The notes under the pieces: generated by a model
Told to the model about the DNA's origin: nothing
Seen by the model: the letters and a program-made list of their open reading frames with translations, nothing else
The model's database searches: none
Program-made: the position numbers and the translations under genes
Source of the DNA: JAFDZV01 sp048594725
GTDB lineage: Bacteria; Bacteroidota; Ignavibacteria; OLB7
Assembly (NCBI GenBank): GCA_048594725.1
Contig: JBMDXA010000237.1
Coordinates: 1-64,000 of the forward strand
Length of the DNA stretch: 64,000 nt
Reading direction: 5' to 3'
In this document: piece after piece, positions 26,359 through 35,768 of the stretch
Layout of the letters: each line of letters begins with the position of its first letter
Position numbering within the stretch: the first letter of the stretch is position 1

Positions 26359-26670
26359 GATAGTAGGAGATGTTGAGAATTGGTTCTTGGGGCGTAATTG
26401 ATAGTCCGCTGCCCACGACGGCTGTAGTTACGTAGCTGGGAGAACGTTTCCTGAGATTTTCTCGTGTCGCCTGCCCGGCGTCACGCCCTGACGAGAGCGC
26501 TCTAAATTACATCGGCTTTAGCAGCGGGAGGAAGGAAAGCGATCATCCCGCTTTTTTCTCTTCTCCGTACTTCTCCCCCGCAGTAAAAGCATCAGGACCG
26601 GCGAGGAAAACAACAACGGCCCCCGGCGATAGAGCACGGGGGCCGTTTCGATAATTATCCCTAACGATAA
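26359..26670. other. Intergenic region with repeat fragments and a terminator
   Basis: No gene seen. 26370-26395 carries a GGTTCTTGGGG fragment, and 26405-26435 a CGGCTGTAGTTACGTAG fragment, both belonging to microrepeat families seen near 36640 and 60720. The terminator of the next gene is at 26604-26646. Confidence 0.55.
26604..26646 (-). terminator. Rho-independent terminator of the PQQ-like propeller gene
   Basis: ACGGCCCCCG (26616-26625) and CGGGGGCCGT (26637-26646) form a perfect 10-bp stem; on the reverse strand it runs into TTGTTGTTTTCC. It is 25 bp past the stop at 26671. Confidence 0.88.
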
Positions 26671-28920
26671 TTAGTGGACGCTGTATCCTCGGATAACACC
26701 GTCATTCTTATCGATCACCACCACGCCCTCCTCCTGGGAAGTAAGAACCTCCGTATCGGCGAAATCGATATCGTGGGAGCCGAGCGCGGAGCCCGGGCAG
26801 GTTCCGTTCAGCACCGTGGTGGTACCGTCGGTGGAATAGATGAACATATTGCCAACCTTGGTGACGCCAAGCTTCACCTCTTTTCTATTGGGTATCCACT
26901 CTCTCGACCAGCGGCAGGTGCCATCGGACGAGACATGCACCAGAGCATTATCCCCCATCAGCAGCACATCGCCGCCGATAATTCTGATCCCCTGCAGCAT
27001 ATCGTACGAGTCGGTCACCTCGGTGAGATCGCCCACTTCAAGATTATCCAGATCATCCTCGCTCAGCCGCCACTTCGGCGAAACGAAGCTGGCATCGGTG
27101 ACATCCCCCTCCTTCAGCGGATAGGCCGAGATCTCCTCTTCGGTAATCTTCAGCATGGTGCTGATATCGGCAGAGTCATGGAATACCACATTGTTGTATG
27201 TGGAACGGGCCAGAAGATATTTCTTCGCCGGGACCGTTGATACATCAATTCTCCAGTAATCATAATTTTCATCATCATTATTGGCTACAACCGTGATCTC
27301 GTTCTTCCCGGCAATGATGAACGAAAGCACTTCCTCCCCGAAGGAGAATTTCTGCACATCGTCACCATGAAGCACATACACATCATGAACGCCGATAAGC
27401 GCACGTGCTGAATCGAGCTGCTGGATCTTCAGATCCTTGTAGGCATTGAAGTCGTCGGATTCGGATTGGGCAAGCATCTCGCACGGTGTCGAGTTGATGA
27501 CGGAGCCATCGGCGAGGTTGAGGGTGATTATCTCTTCCCCGTTGTATCTGCTGGAGCGTTCCTCGCCGGGCACATAGATCTTTCCGGCAACCGCAAGAAT
27601 TACCTGCTTGTCGTTCGACTCCAGAAGGCTGGTGTATCCGTTGCTGCTCTTCTCGGTATTGATCCAGGAATTATACATGTCATTCATCTGGCGTACATGC
27701 CGGTCCTTTTCTCTCTGGCTCACCCTGGAAAATTCAGGCGGGCTATAGCTATAGCCTCCCATTCCATCCGATCGCCACCGGCTGGTAGTCATCGAACCGC
27801 GGGGTGCCAGCAACACATGCAGCGCAATTTTGCCGATGGTCGCCCATACCTTGCCGGTCTGCTTATGGCCGGTCTCCAGTTCTCCTCTCTGAACAAAAAG
27901 CGGCTTGTTCCAGAGCGACTTTCCGGTAGTGGCGTTGACCTTGTGAACGACCATCTTTCCGCCGGGCTCGTATGCCATCAGCAAGGCCTCGTCGTTCGGC
28001 AGCTCGATAAGCTGCTCTGCGATACCGGGGATCTCCCCCTCGGCGGTCTCCCACAACTGCTTGCCATCCTTCGTCCGGTAGAGCTTCTGTATTCCATCAT
28101 CGCTCACCATCAGATACAGCCCCTTTTTGAAGATGACCGGAGTGTAAAACTCGGGATCATCGGGATCGACCTGGATAATGGAGTTCTGCTTGCCGGTCAG
28201 CAGGTCGACGCTTTCAGTATTATCCTCGTTGAACAGGATGATTTCCGAGTTGCTGACGGCGAAGGGCTGATAGATGCTCTCGTTGATCTCATTATCATCC
28301 TTCGATCCCGAATATACCAGCCGGCTCTTCCTGGTATCCACGATATAGATACTGTCGGCACCGCTGGTAGGATTGATCAGAAGGAAATCGTCCCAGATCT
28401 TGTACTTGATCCGTGATGGCGACTCGGTGGTCTGATGGACGATGGAGGCGGTGGTAAGATCCAGGATCTGCATCCCATCATCGAAATAGAAAACCCCGAT
28501 GGAGTTCTTGAAATAAGGCTTCAGGGTATCGTGCTCATCTTCGGCCTTGTTCTGCACAATAAGATCGTCCCACGATTCTCCAACGATCGGAAGACTTTTG
28601 AGAACCGCGCCACTCTTCACATTGAGGAACTCATAGCGGGTTTCCTGTCCCAGAAGGAAGGTGTCGTTTCCGATGAAACGGCCGATGGAGTACTGATCGA
28701 ACTCCTTCAGTTCTCTGGTCCAGAGCTTTTTTCCCCCCTTGGTTTCGACACAGGTAGCCAGCACCGCATCATCATCGGTGAAATAGACAAGATGTTTTCC
28801 ATCCGGGGAAAGAGTCGGCTGGTAGACTTCCGTTTCGAGTTTCAGCTCCCATCCTACCGATTGTGCCATTGCGGCGGAAGCTGCGGCGAACAGGAAGAAA
28901 AGCGTAGCAGATGCTCTCAT
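26671..28920 (-). CDS. Secreted PQQ/WD-like beta-propeller protein, unknown function
   Basis: 749 residues from the ATG at 28920, which begins a clear signal peptide (MRASATLFFLFAAASAAMAQ) with GAGG 6 bp upstream. The frame opens at 28974. Repeats of the type 'TKGGKKLWTRELKEF', 'RTKDGKQLWETAEG', 'NATTGKSLWNKPLF' and 'DGTCRWSREW' are PQQ-like propeller blades, and VYQPTLSPDGKHLVYFTDDD is a TolB/WD-like blade. No catalytic motif, lipobox or type IX domain. Probably periplasmic or surface exposed. Lower GC and richer in Asp/Lys/Asn than its neighbours. Confidence 0.7.
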   Translation of the reverse strand: MRASATLFFLFAAASAAMAQSVGWELKLETEVYQPTLSPDGKHLVYFTDDDAVLATCVETKGGKKLWTRELKEFDQYSIGRFIGNDTFLLGQETRYEFLNVKSGAVLKSLPIVGESWDDLIVQNKAEDEHDTLKPYFKNSIGVFYFDDGMQILDLTTASIVHQTTESPSRIKYKIWDDFLLINPTSGADSIYIVDTRKSRLVYSGSKDDNEINESIYQPFAVSNSEIILFNEDNTESVDLLTGKQNSIIQVDPDDPEFYTPVIFKKGLYLMVSDDGIQKLYRTKDGKQLWETAEGEIPGIAEQLIELPNDEALLMAYEPGGKMVVHKVNATTGKSLWNKPLFVQRGELETGHKQTGKVWATIGKIALHVLLAPRGSMTTSRWRSDGMGGYSYSPPEFSRVSQREKDRHVRQMNDMYNSWINTEKSSNGYTSLLESNDKQVILAVAGKIYVPGEERSSRYNGEEIITLNLADGSVINSTPCEMLAQSESDDFNAYKDLKIQQLDSARALIGVHDVYVLHGDDVQKFSFGEEVLSFIIAGKNEITVVANNDDENYDYWRIDVSTVPAKKYLLARSTYNNVVFHDSADISTMLKITEEEISAYPLKEGDVTDASFVSPKWRLSEDDLDNLEVGDLTEVTDSYDMLQGIRIIGGDVLLMGDNALVHVSSDGTCRWSREWIPNRKEVKLGVTKVGNMFIYSTDGTTTVLNGTCPGSALGSHDIDFADTEVLTSQEEGVVVIDKNDGVIRGYSVH

Positions 28921-29114
28921 GAATAGCCTCGCGGGATTGCTATAGGTATGTAGGTAGATAAGGTTCACAGTCAATCGGGTCAGGAGAAAAGGCCGTACCC
29001 TGGAGTACGCGTTTGCTCCTCTGCCTGCCTTTGGCAGCGGCTATGCGGAGGTATCATCACATGCGGCGGGAAGAGCCGCCATTGTGCAGAGGCCCGCATC
29101 ATCGCGGTGGCGAT

Positions 29115-29750
29115 TCAATAGGCTGGAGTGAACAGAAGGTGGAGACCCCACTGTCTGAAGACGATCTGTCCCTCCTGGCCCCCGTTATCGGCAGGGAATA
29201 TTTCGGTATGCGATCCGATAGTGGCGGTATAACGAATCTTAATCAGCCCAAGAGTACTTCTTTTTCTACCGAAATTCACCTCCGCCATAAAAGCGGGCAT
29301 GCCGAAATCGACCAGCGTTCCGGAATCGAAGAGGAAATACCCTGTGTGCTGATAGCCGATGCCGGCACTTGCCCCCACCACCGATTTGGAGCCCGCCCAG
29401 GTAGCATCGGTCTTGTACTTCAGCGTTGCATAGATGGGCGCTTCCACGGTAACCGCTGTAAGGAAGCTTCCGATACCGACCGTAAACCCGATATTAGGAC
29501 TCAAGCCGGCAGTGAAATCATCGGCAATTTCGAAGAAGGGGAAATTCAGCCCAACCGATGATCCCACATGAAACATGATTCGCCGCGAATCGGGATCGTT
29601 CTCCGCAGCGGTATCGCTATCGGCAAGCGAATACAGCGTGAATCCGCTGCCCACATCGGGCCTCAGAAAATGCTTCCAGAGGCTCGGTGCCTGAGCATAC
29701 AGCGATCCGGACATGAACAGGAAGAGTATTGCCAGTAGCAGAGATTTCAT
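29115..29750 (-). CDS. Hypothetical outer-membrane-type protein
   Basis: 211 residues from the ATG at 29750 (AGGAG 5 bp upstream); a signal peptide ends at SLYAQ. The mature part has regularly spaced alternating strands rich in Gly and aromatics (GLNFPFFEIADDFTAGLSPN, VGASAGIGYQHTGYFLF, LGLIKIRYTATIG) and ends in an aromatic (LLFTPAY), like small eight- to ten-strand outer-membrane barrels. Not assigned to a named family. It is 193 bp past the start of the propeller gene on the same strand. Confidence 0.6.
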   Translation of the reverse strand: MKSLLLAILFLFMSGSLYAQAPSLWKHFLRPDVGSGFTLYSLADSDTAAENDPDSRRIMFHVGSSVGLNFPFFEIADDFTAGLSPNIGFTVGIGSFLTAVTVEAPIYATLKYKTDATWAGSKSVVGASAGIGYQHTGYFLFDSGTLVDFGMPAFMAEVNFGRKRSTLGLIKIRYTATIGSHTEIFPADNGGQEGQIVFRQWGLHLLFTPAY

Positions 29751-30518
29751 GAAGGCTCCTGTATGGGCATTAAACAAAAAAGGCAATACCATCGCTGCCA
29801 CTCCTGAAGGAGCGGCCTAGCATGGTACATGCCCATGCCGGCTCGGAGAGTGCATGCATGAAGCTTCCAGCCCCGCCCGCAGAATATGCGCGCGGAGATA
29901 TGCCGGAATCGTATCCGGATATCAGAAGTATAGAGAATGCCTCTCCTCCTGATGAATCAGGAGAGCTTGTAGATAGTATTGCCGGAGAGAAAGAGAAGCC
30001 ACGCAGTGGTAAGCAGGCATGCGGAACATGCCGGAACAACTGTGCATCCAAGTAACTGGGATCAAGATATTCCGGTACCGAATCGCCCTACACAATCAGC
30101 CGCCCGGCTGAAGCGTGCCGGGAATTGATTGCGCTCCTGCCGGCTATAGCAGGCAGGAAAGCTCCGGAGAGGAGCAGGGAACCAGTAGTTATCTCGGAAT
30201 ACTTTCTCTGAAGTACTTAAGTGGCCGGTTGCACGCGAGCGATCTGAAGTACCGGAATGCATATCCAATGCAGTCAGGTAAAGCCGATACAATGGGGTAC
30301 TCGGAATGCGGCGCCAAAGATATATCCGTGAGGGAACACGGTCAAGAGAATTCTCAGCTTTTTTAATTCCCGGCGGGCCGATATCCCATCGAACATCCTC
30401 CCTACCCTTATCCGGGACCGTTGTCATGGAAGAACGGCCGGAAGTGCATCCGAAAAAAAAATGCCGGACTGGCTGATCCCAATCCGGCATGAACGTCCGC
30501 AGTTTCCGGTCAACGGCG
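29751..30518. other. 770-bp intergenic region, no gene seen
   Basis: Contains small palindromes (CTCCTGATGAATCAGGAG near 29945; a GCCGGCTATAGCAGGC stem near 30135), a GGAGCGGCC fragment of the long dispersed element (29800-29815), a reverse-strand TATCTTG at 30063-30069, and the terminator of the aldo/keto reductase gene at its right end. Short open frames have no coding character. Confidence 0.5.
30452..30490 (-). terminator. Rho-independent terminator of the aldo/keto reductase gene
   Basis: ATGCCGGA (30461-30468) pairs with TCCGGCAT (30483-30490), 14-nt loop, followed on the reverse strand by eight to nine T. It is 28 bp past the stop at 30519. Confidence 0.92.
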
Positions 30519-31490
30519 TTACCAGGCATAGGCTTCCGGCGCCTGATTTCCCGGCCCCGGCCAGATCGTATCCAGACGCTCCAGCTGCTCGGCGGTGAAT
30601 TTCAGGTCGAGCGCGGCAACATTCTGCTCCAGCTGTTCCTGGGTGCGAGGCCCGATGATAGGAGCGGTGACGACGGGGTTCTGGAGAGTCCAGGCAAGAG
30701 CCACATCGGCGGGGCGCCCCTCCATCTCGCGGCAGAATTCCTCGTACTGCTCGATCTGCGGGCGGAGCCGCTCCACCGAGGCCTGAAGCCCCTCGCGATT
30801 CCGGCGCGCGCCATTATTCTCGCTGCCAAGCACGCCGGCCAGCAGCCCTCCGCCAAGCGGGCTCCAGGGAATAAGCCCAAGGCCCAGCGCGCCGCAGGCG
30901 GGGATCACCTCAAGCTCGATATGCCTGTTGCGGAGGCTGTAGATGCTCTGCTCGGAGACGAGGCCGAGAAAATGGCGTTCGCGGGCCATGTAATTTGCCT
31001 GCACGATATTCCATGCGGCAAAATTGCTGCTTCCCACGTACAGCACCTTCCCCTCGCGCACAAGCTGCTCCATCGCCTGCCAGATCTCCTCCCAGGGAGT
31101 CTCCCGGTCGATATGATGCATCTGATAGAGATCGATATGATCGGTCTTCAGGCGCCGGAGGCTCTCCTCGCAGGCGCGGCGGATATGATAGGCGGAGAGC
31201 TTGCGGTCGTTGACCCCCTCCCCCATTTTTCCGAAGACCTTCGTTGCCAGCACTATCTGGTCGCGGCGCCCTCCCTGGGCCAGCCAGCGCCCGATGATCT
31301 CCTCGGTGGTGCCCGCTCCAAGCTCGCCGCCGTAGACATTGGCGGTATCGAAGAAATTGATCCCAAGCTCCAGGGCCCGGTCCATGATGGTAAAGCTCTC
31401 CGGCTCCGGCGTATACGGCCCGAAATTCATGGTGCCGAGGCAGAGCCGGCTGACCTTCAGGCCGGTGCGGCCAAGATTTACGTACTGCAT
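30519..31490 (-). CDS. Aldo/keto reductase
   Basis: 323-residue NADPH-dependent reductase of carbonyl compounds. Seen: GLKVSRLCLGTMNFG at the N-terminus, catalytic D and Y in NFFDTANVYGGELG, and the LKTDHIDLYQMHHID segment containing the active-site His region; C-terminal segment APIIGPRTQEQLEQN binds the cofactor phosphate. It resembles the Kv-beta/YajO-type subgroup rather than aldose reductases. No signal peptide. The methyltransferase gene lies 67 bp upstream on the same strand. Substrate unknown. Confidence 0.92.
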   Translation of the reverse strand: MQYVNLGRTGLKVSRLCLGTMNFGPYTPEPESFTIMDRALELGINFFDTANVYGGELGAGTTEEIIGRWLAQGGRRDQIVLATKVFGKMGEGVNDRKLSAYHIRRACEESLRRLKTDHIDLYQMHHIDRETPWEEIWQAMEQLVREGKVLYVGSSNFAAWNIVQANYMARERHFLGLVSEQSIYSLRNRHIELEVIPACGALGLGLIPWSPLGGGLLAGVLGSENNGARRNREGLQASVERLRPQIEQYEEFCREMEGRPADVALAWTLQNPVVTAPIIGPRTQEQLEQNVAALDLKFTAEQLERLDTIWPGPGNQAPEAYAW

Positions 31491-31557
31491 TGCTATGAGT
31501 TGAATAATTGAATGGAATTTTCTTCGTGCCCGAATGGGAATTTCCGGCAGCGGAAAT

Positions 31558-32187
31558 TCAGCGATGCTCCGGGGAGATTTTCCTGAGGCACCACGTGGTC
31601 ATGCACCGGATGTTCCCGACGTTCACCGTCTTGATAGGATCGGCAAGAACCCCGCCGAGACGTTCGGCCGCCCCCAGCAGCATAGGCTCGTTGGCAAGGA
31701 AACGTACCGAGCCGTCCGGGATGGCGTAGCGTCCCTCCCCCAGCGGCCGCACATATTCCTCGATGCCGATGGACGAAGCCAGCCGTGCAAAGAGAGTTCC
31801 GCCGGGCTTCAGCACCCGCCACATCTCCCCGAGCATGGCATCGAAATGGGCCTGGCTGCGGGCGAAATGGAGCACGGCGATGCTGAGAACGATATGGAAC
31901 GACTCGTCGGGAAAAGAGATCCGCTCCGCCGGCTCGGCCCGGAAATTCTCCGGCGGGAGCGATGGCGCCAGCCGCGCTGCAAGCGCCCGCGTACGTTCCA
32001 CCGCATCCGCAGAGATATCGATGGCGGCGACATCATACCCTTCGCGCATCAGATAGAACAGATTCCGTCCATATCCGCATCCGGCATCGAGCACCTTCAT
32101 TCCCGGAACGATCGTGCCACGAAGCAACTGATCGAACAGATAAATATCGATCTCGCCGAATTGTTCACGAAGACTCTGTGGAAGCAT
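31558..32187 (-). CDS. Class I SAM-dependent methyltransferase
   Basis: 209 residues with Rossmann-type motif I VLDAGCGYGRNLFYL, motif II acidic residue in VAAIDISADAVER, and post-motif FHIVLSIAVLHFARSQAHF (Methyltransf_11 type). It should methylate a small molecule or protein using S-adenosylmethionine; the substrate is not evident. Upstream of the aldo/keto reductase gene, probably co-transcribed. Confidence 0.85.
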   Translation of the reverse strand: MLPQSLREQFGEIDIYLFDQLLRGTIVPGMKVLDAGCGYGRNLFYLMREGYDVAAIDISADAVERTRALAARLAPSLPPENFRAEPAERISFPDESFHIVLSIAVLHFARSQAHFDAMLGEMWRVLKPGGTLFARLASSIGIEEYVRPLGEGRYAIPDGSVRFLANEPMLLGAAERLGGVLADPIKTVNVGNIRCMTTWCLRKISPEHR

Positions 32188-32250
32188 GGGGATACGGGAA
32201 TTACAGGAACGGTTATCAGGTACGATGAAGCTCCGGCAGGAGCGGACATA

Positions 32251-33789
32251 TCAATATCGGCTCTCGAACTCGGTTAATTCCCGCTCCAGCCGCCACTGCA
32301 GCATGGCCCTGGGATTATCCCGGAGATAGCGCTCGCAGGCCGGAGCCACCGGGCCGCCGGTGGTGCTGCCACGGCATTCATCCACCAGCGTAAAGGTGCG
32401 GCGATCCTTCCAGATGCTTTTTCCCTGAACGAACGCATATTCCAGGCTGTTGCGCGCCATCCGTTTAAGCAGGGAATAATCGGCCCCCTGCTCCATAACG
32501 GCCCGCATATATTCATGGGTGATATCACCACGCGAGACCCCCTCGTCATCGGTGCAGAGCGCCATGGATATGCCCTGATCGCGGTAGACGCTGAAGGGAT
32601 GATTTTTTCCTTTGACGCCGAGGATCACATCATTGCTGGTAAGGCATATCTCCACAAGCACATCACGCGAGGCCATCAGCTTCAGCAAGCCGAACGGATC
32701 ATCCTCGTAGATCACCGATACGCCATGCCCTATCCGCTCGGCATGCCCGGCCTCCACTGACCGCCGGATATGACAGCAGAGGGAATCGGGCGGGACCATG
32801 CCGTAGGCAAATTCCCCTGCGTGGAGCGAAATATGGGCGGCCGTGTACAGAGGGCGGAGCATGGTTATCATCTCCATCTGCGCATCGAATTCGCTCATCG
32901 GCAGCGGATAATCCTCCGGCTGCACCAGATTGAATCCCACCACTCTGGGGTCCATCTCCGCCATCTCGAACCCCGCCAGGATCTGTGCGAATACCACCGG
33001 AGAGGGATTTCCGCGCCCTACCTGGTAGAGATACCGGATCACCGTGGAGCACGCCTCCGCTCCGGCGGTGGAGCCGCAGCCGAGGAGCGCCCGCATACGC
33101 AGCTCCGCCGAGTCCAGCATGGTGATGCCCGCACGGATGGAATCGCGCAGCCCGAGCGCCAGCAGCGTATCCCGCATCGCACGATAATCGTTGCGCCATA
33201 CCAGCCGCGACGCCAGACGGGAGACCGCCCCTCCGTCCGGGGTCAGCATCAGCTCATAATATCCTATGCCGTTTCCGGCACCCCGCCTGGTAACCTCCGC
33301 CAGCATATCCCCGGTTCTTCCAACGGTAGCCCAGCCGAATTTTCCGAACGTATCGAAAAAATGATCGTGCCCGCTCTGGCCGGAAAGCTCCCAGTTGCGC
33401 ATCGACCATGCATCGATCATCTGCCGGGCGAGTATGGGATCGGTAAGGGCATTGGAGGCCGGAACCGCGCCGGCCCCGCCGCACTCTACCAGCCCGAAGG
33501 TCTCCGGCGCCACGCACAGCCCCGCCTCTGCGGCCCACCGGATATAGCTTTCTGCGTAGATGGCACCGGAGAGATGATTATGCAGATCGCCCCCTTTCGG
33601 CATCTCCTTCAGAAATGCCCGGAGCAGAAGCGGATTATCGCGAATGCTTTCCAGATGCCGCGCCGTGCCCGCCTCTCCCCTGGCCGGCGGCGTGGATGGG
33701 CGCTGGGCATGTGCGCCAGCGGCGGCGATAAACAGCATGAAAATCCCGATGGCAGCCACCGGGATACGATTGCGTCGTAAAGAATACAT
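32251..33789 (-). CDS. Secreted adenosine deaminase family protein
   Basis: 512 residues. Deaminates adenosine (or a related purine) with an active-site metal. Seen: HxH at H70/H72 in GGDLHNHLSGAIY, H323 and catalytic E326 in LHAGE, H355 in ERIGHG, and the metal-binding Asp region CTDDEGVSRG. An N-terminal signal peptide (MYSLRRNRIPVAAIGIFMLF, cleavage about AGAHAQ) indicates export, unlike most bacterial Ada. Length and export recall the growth-factor-type (ADGF/CECR1) branch and periplasmic deaminases. It could serve purine salvage from extracellular nucleosides. The purine-base specificity is not proven. Confidence 0.85.
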   Translation of the reverse strand: MYSLRRNRIPVAAIGIFMLFIAAAGAHAQRPSTPPARGEAGTARHLESIRDNPLLLRAFLKEMPKGGDLHNHLSGAIYAESYIRWAAEAGLCVAPETFGLVECGGAGAVPASNALTDPILARQMIDAWSMRNWELSGQSGHDHFFDTFGKFGWATVGRTGDMLAEVTRRGAGNGIGYYELMLTPDGGAVSRLASRLVWRNDYRAMRDTLLALGLRDSIRAGITMLDSAELRMRALLGCGSTAGAEACSTVIRYLYQVGRGNPSPVVFAQILAGFEMAEMDPRVVGFNLVQPEDYPLPMSEFDAQMEMITMLRPLYTAAHISLHAGEFAYGMVPPDSLCCHIRRSVEAGHAERIGHGVSVIYEDDPFGLLKLMASRDVLVEICLTSNDVILGVKGKNHPFSVYRDQGISMALCTDDEGVSRGDITHEYMRAVMEQGADYSLLKRMARNSLEYAFVQGKSIWKDRRTFTLVDECRGSTTGGPVAPACERYLRDNPRAMLQWRLERELTEFESRY

Positions 33790-33891
33790 TGGTCCCTGTT
33801 GACCTGATCGACTGTTGAAAGGGATATCGGGGGAAATATTCCGGCCGGGCGGGGCCGATGGGTGAAATGGATGGTTCCATTTCCGGCATAT

Positions 33892-35373
33892 TTATCGTAC
33901 TTCCAGCCGCAGCGCTCCATCCACGGCAACACGGGCTTTCAGGCCGGTGGCGGTAAGATATACACCGACCGGCCGTATGGAACTGACCGTGCCGCGCGCG
34001 GCGATATTCGGGCCGAACGACCGGTTCATCGCCTCCTGCAGGCGCTTCTGCACATCACCGATCTGCTGGGCCAGCGGCCAGCGGGCCTGCTCCGCGATGC
34101 TCTGCCGGAACCCCTCGTGATTGAGCCAGTCGGCAGCGGATGCGAGCGATGCCTTGGTTTCCAGGCTGTAATCGAGATCCCGGATATACAGCATATTGGT
34201 GCGGGGATCATAGGCAGGGCGGCCGACGAAATAAATGGTGCCGCGAATATCCTCGGAAAGCCCGAGCTGCACCACGACCTGATCGCCCGCCCCCCAGAGC
34301 GAGGCCGAAACAACCTTCACATCGTGAGCCGTCAGCTTGAACGTTTTTCCCACTACCGCCTTTACCAGTTCCCGCTCCGCATCGGCGAACGAGATATCCC
34401 CCTCCACCATCACGTGGAATCCATCACCGGCACCCCGTGTAGCCAGCCTGGGGAGCGGCCGGGCGGAGATGGAGGGTCTTGCACCGTACACCACGCGCGG
34501 CGCGGCCGTGAAGCCGATGGCCGCAGTGACGGTGGAGCCGGAACCATTCAGAGAAGAGACATGGGCGGCACTGGGGTCCATCACCAGCCAGATGCCTGGG
34601 GCCAGTTCCACCGGCTCCTGAAGCTGTTTCCAGGCACGTTCACCGTAGCTCCGGAAATTCCCCAGATTTTTCATCTGATTATCGGCGATGGCCGCCCCCT
34701 GGCGGAGCCCCTGCTCGAACGCATCGTTCACCCGGTTGGTGACATCGATTTTCAAGAGGGTGACCTGGCATTTATTCCGGAATTCGGTGGGGCGCACCGA
34801 GGTGGCGGAGGTAAGGCGCCAATCCTCACCCCATGCGAACCGCGTCTGCAAACCGACCGTAGCCTGCCGCAGAGGCTCCCCCCTGCCGCACGAGGCGATC
34901 GACTGCCAGAAATATCCTCCCACGAACGGCTTCGGGATTTTCTGTGCCACCTCCACCCAATATTTGATATTTCCGGCGATCGACAGAGTATTTCCCTGCA
35001 TCGAAAGCTGAAGAGGATCGCGCGACACCTCGAATTTCAGCCCCATATCTCCCACGGGATTTTTCTCCACCACCATCCAGTCGTTCACCACGCGATGCCC
35101 TGCCGGCACCACCCGTTCCACCTCCGACGAGAGCGCCGAGAGATTGATCGTCACCGGGATCTGCACCACGGAGGGCTCTACCGGCGGCGGCGGGGTTGGC
35201 GTGGCGGCATTCGGTTTCGGGATTTCGAGTTCGCGCGAGCAGCCACCCAGCCAGAACCCCATGGCGATGAGGCCCGGCAGAAGCAGCCGGGAAAGGGATG
35301 ATGGCGCGGCAACACCGGGCCAGAGACGATATGCACCGGAGCGGTACGGGCGAATAATCATCGCAGCAGGCAA
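33892..35373 (-). CDS. DUF4403 family lipoprotein
   Basis: 493 residues. A lipobox LGGC (Cys about 45) follows a hydrophobic stretch (SRLLLPGLIAMGFW), so a lipoprotein; the extended N-terminus before it suggests that M5 or a nearby start could be used. After a Pro-rich linker (PTPPPPVEPSVVQ) the sequence has the DUF4403 pattern: VQIPVTINLSALSSEVER near the start, PGIWLVMDPS in the middle and a C-terminal VSSIRPVGVYLTATGLKARV. Structural links of DUF4403 to lipid-binding tubular folds have been suggested; function unknown. It overlaps the DUF3037 gene upstream by 16 bp, so it is part of that transcript. Confidence 0.7.
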   Translation of the reverse strand: MPAAMIIRPYRSGAYRLWPGVAAPSSLSRLLLPGLIAMGFWLGGCSRELEIPKPNAATPTPPPPVEPSVVQIPVTINLSALSSEVERVVPAGHRVVNDWMVVEKNPVGDMGLKFEVSRDPLQLSMQGNTLSIAGNIKYWVEVAQKIPKPFVGGYFWQSIASCGRGEPLRQATVGLQTRFAWGEDWRLTSATSVRPTEFRNKCQVTLLKIDVTNRVNDAFEQGLRQGAAIADNQMKNLGNFRSYGERAWKQLQEPVELAPGIWLVMDPSAAHVSSLNGSGSTVTAAIGFTAAPRVVYGARPSISARPLPRLATRGAGDGFHVMVEGDISFADAERELVKAVVGKTFKLTAHDVKVVSASLWGAGDQVVVQLGLSEDIRGTIYFVGRPAYDPRTNMLYIRDLDYSLETKASLASAADWLNHEGFRQSIAEQARWPLAQQIGDVQKRLQEAMNRSFGPNIAARGTVSSIRPVGVYLTATGLKARVAVDGALRLEVR

Positions 35374-35768
35374 TGCTCCTGAAAGAGATTATCGAGCGCC
35401 GTATGAAGATCGCGGCAGCGCCCCGGATGCACCGGAGATGTTTGCAGCACCGCCGAGCGCGGGGCCGTAAGCCAGTGAAAACGCTCCGAAGCCGGGAGAA
35501 GGCCGATAGGGCCGGCGCCGGCGCCGCCGAGGCAGACCAGCCCGTAGGCCTCGGCGAAACATTGCAGCAGATCTATATCGATCCGGCTGCATACGCCGGC
35601 GATCCGCTGGCGATCGACATGCAGGCGTGCTTCCAGAAAACCGGCACGGCGTGCGTGCACCACCACACCGATATTGACGAACGTGCCGATCTCGACACGG
35701 GGAACAGCGCGGACTATCGCGTAGTCGTAGTCGATCCACGCCTGCGACTGGGGCTGGGGAGTGCTCAT
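35358..35768 (-). CDS. DUF3037 protein, partner of the HipA-like kinase
   Basis: 136 residues: WIDYDYAIVRAVPRVEIGTFVNIGVVVHAR is the DUF3037 hallmark, followed by DRQRIAGVCSRIDIDLL. No known enzymatic motif. Its start overlaps the stop of the HipA-like kinase gene by 4 bp, so the pair is translationally coupled. HipA-like kinase and DUF3037 genes are adjacent in other genomes as recalled from family descriptions, which suggests joint function. Confidence 0.75.
   Translation of the reverse strand: MSTPQPQSQAWIDYDYAIVRAVPRVEIGTFVNIGVVVHARRAGFLEARLHVDRQRIAGVCSRIDIDLLQCFAEAYGLVCLGGAGAGPIGLLPASERFHWLTAPRSAVLQTSPVHPGRCRDLHTALDNLFQEHCLLR

Noticed and set aside
30062..30366. Small genes in the 29.8-30.5 kb gap
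   Set aside because: Short frames have no ribosome site, no family resemblance, and overlap palindromic repeats.
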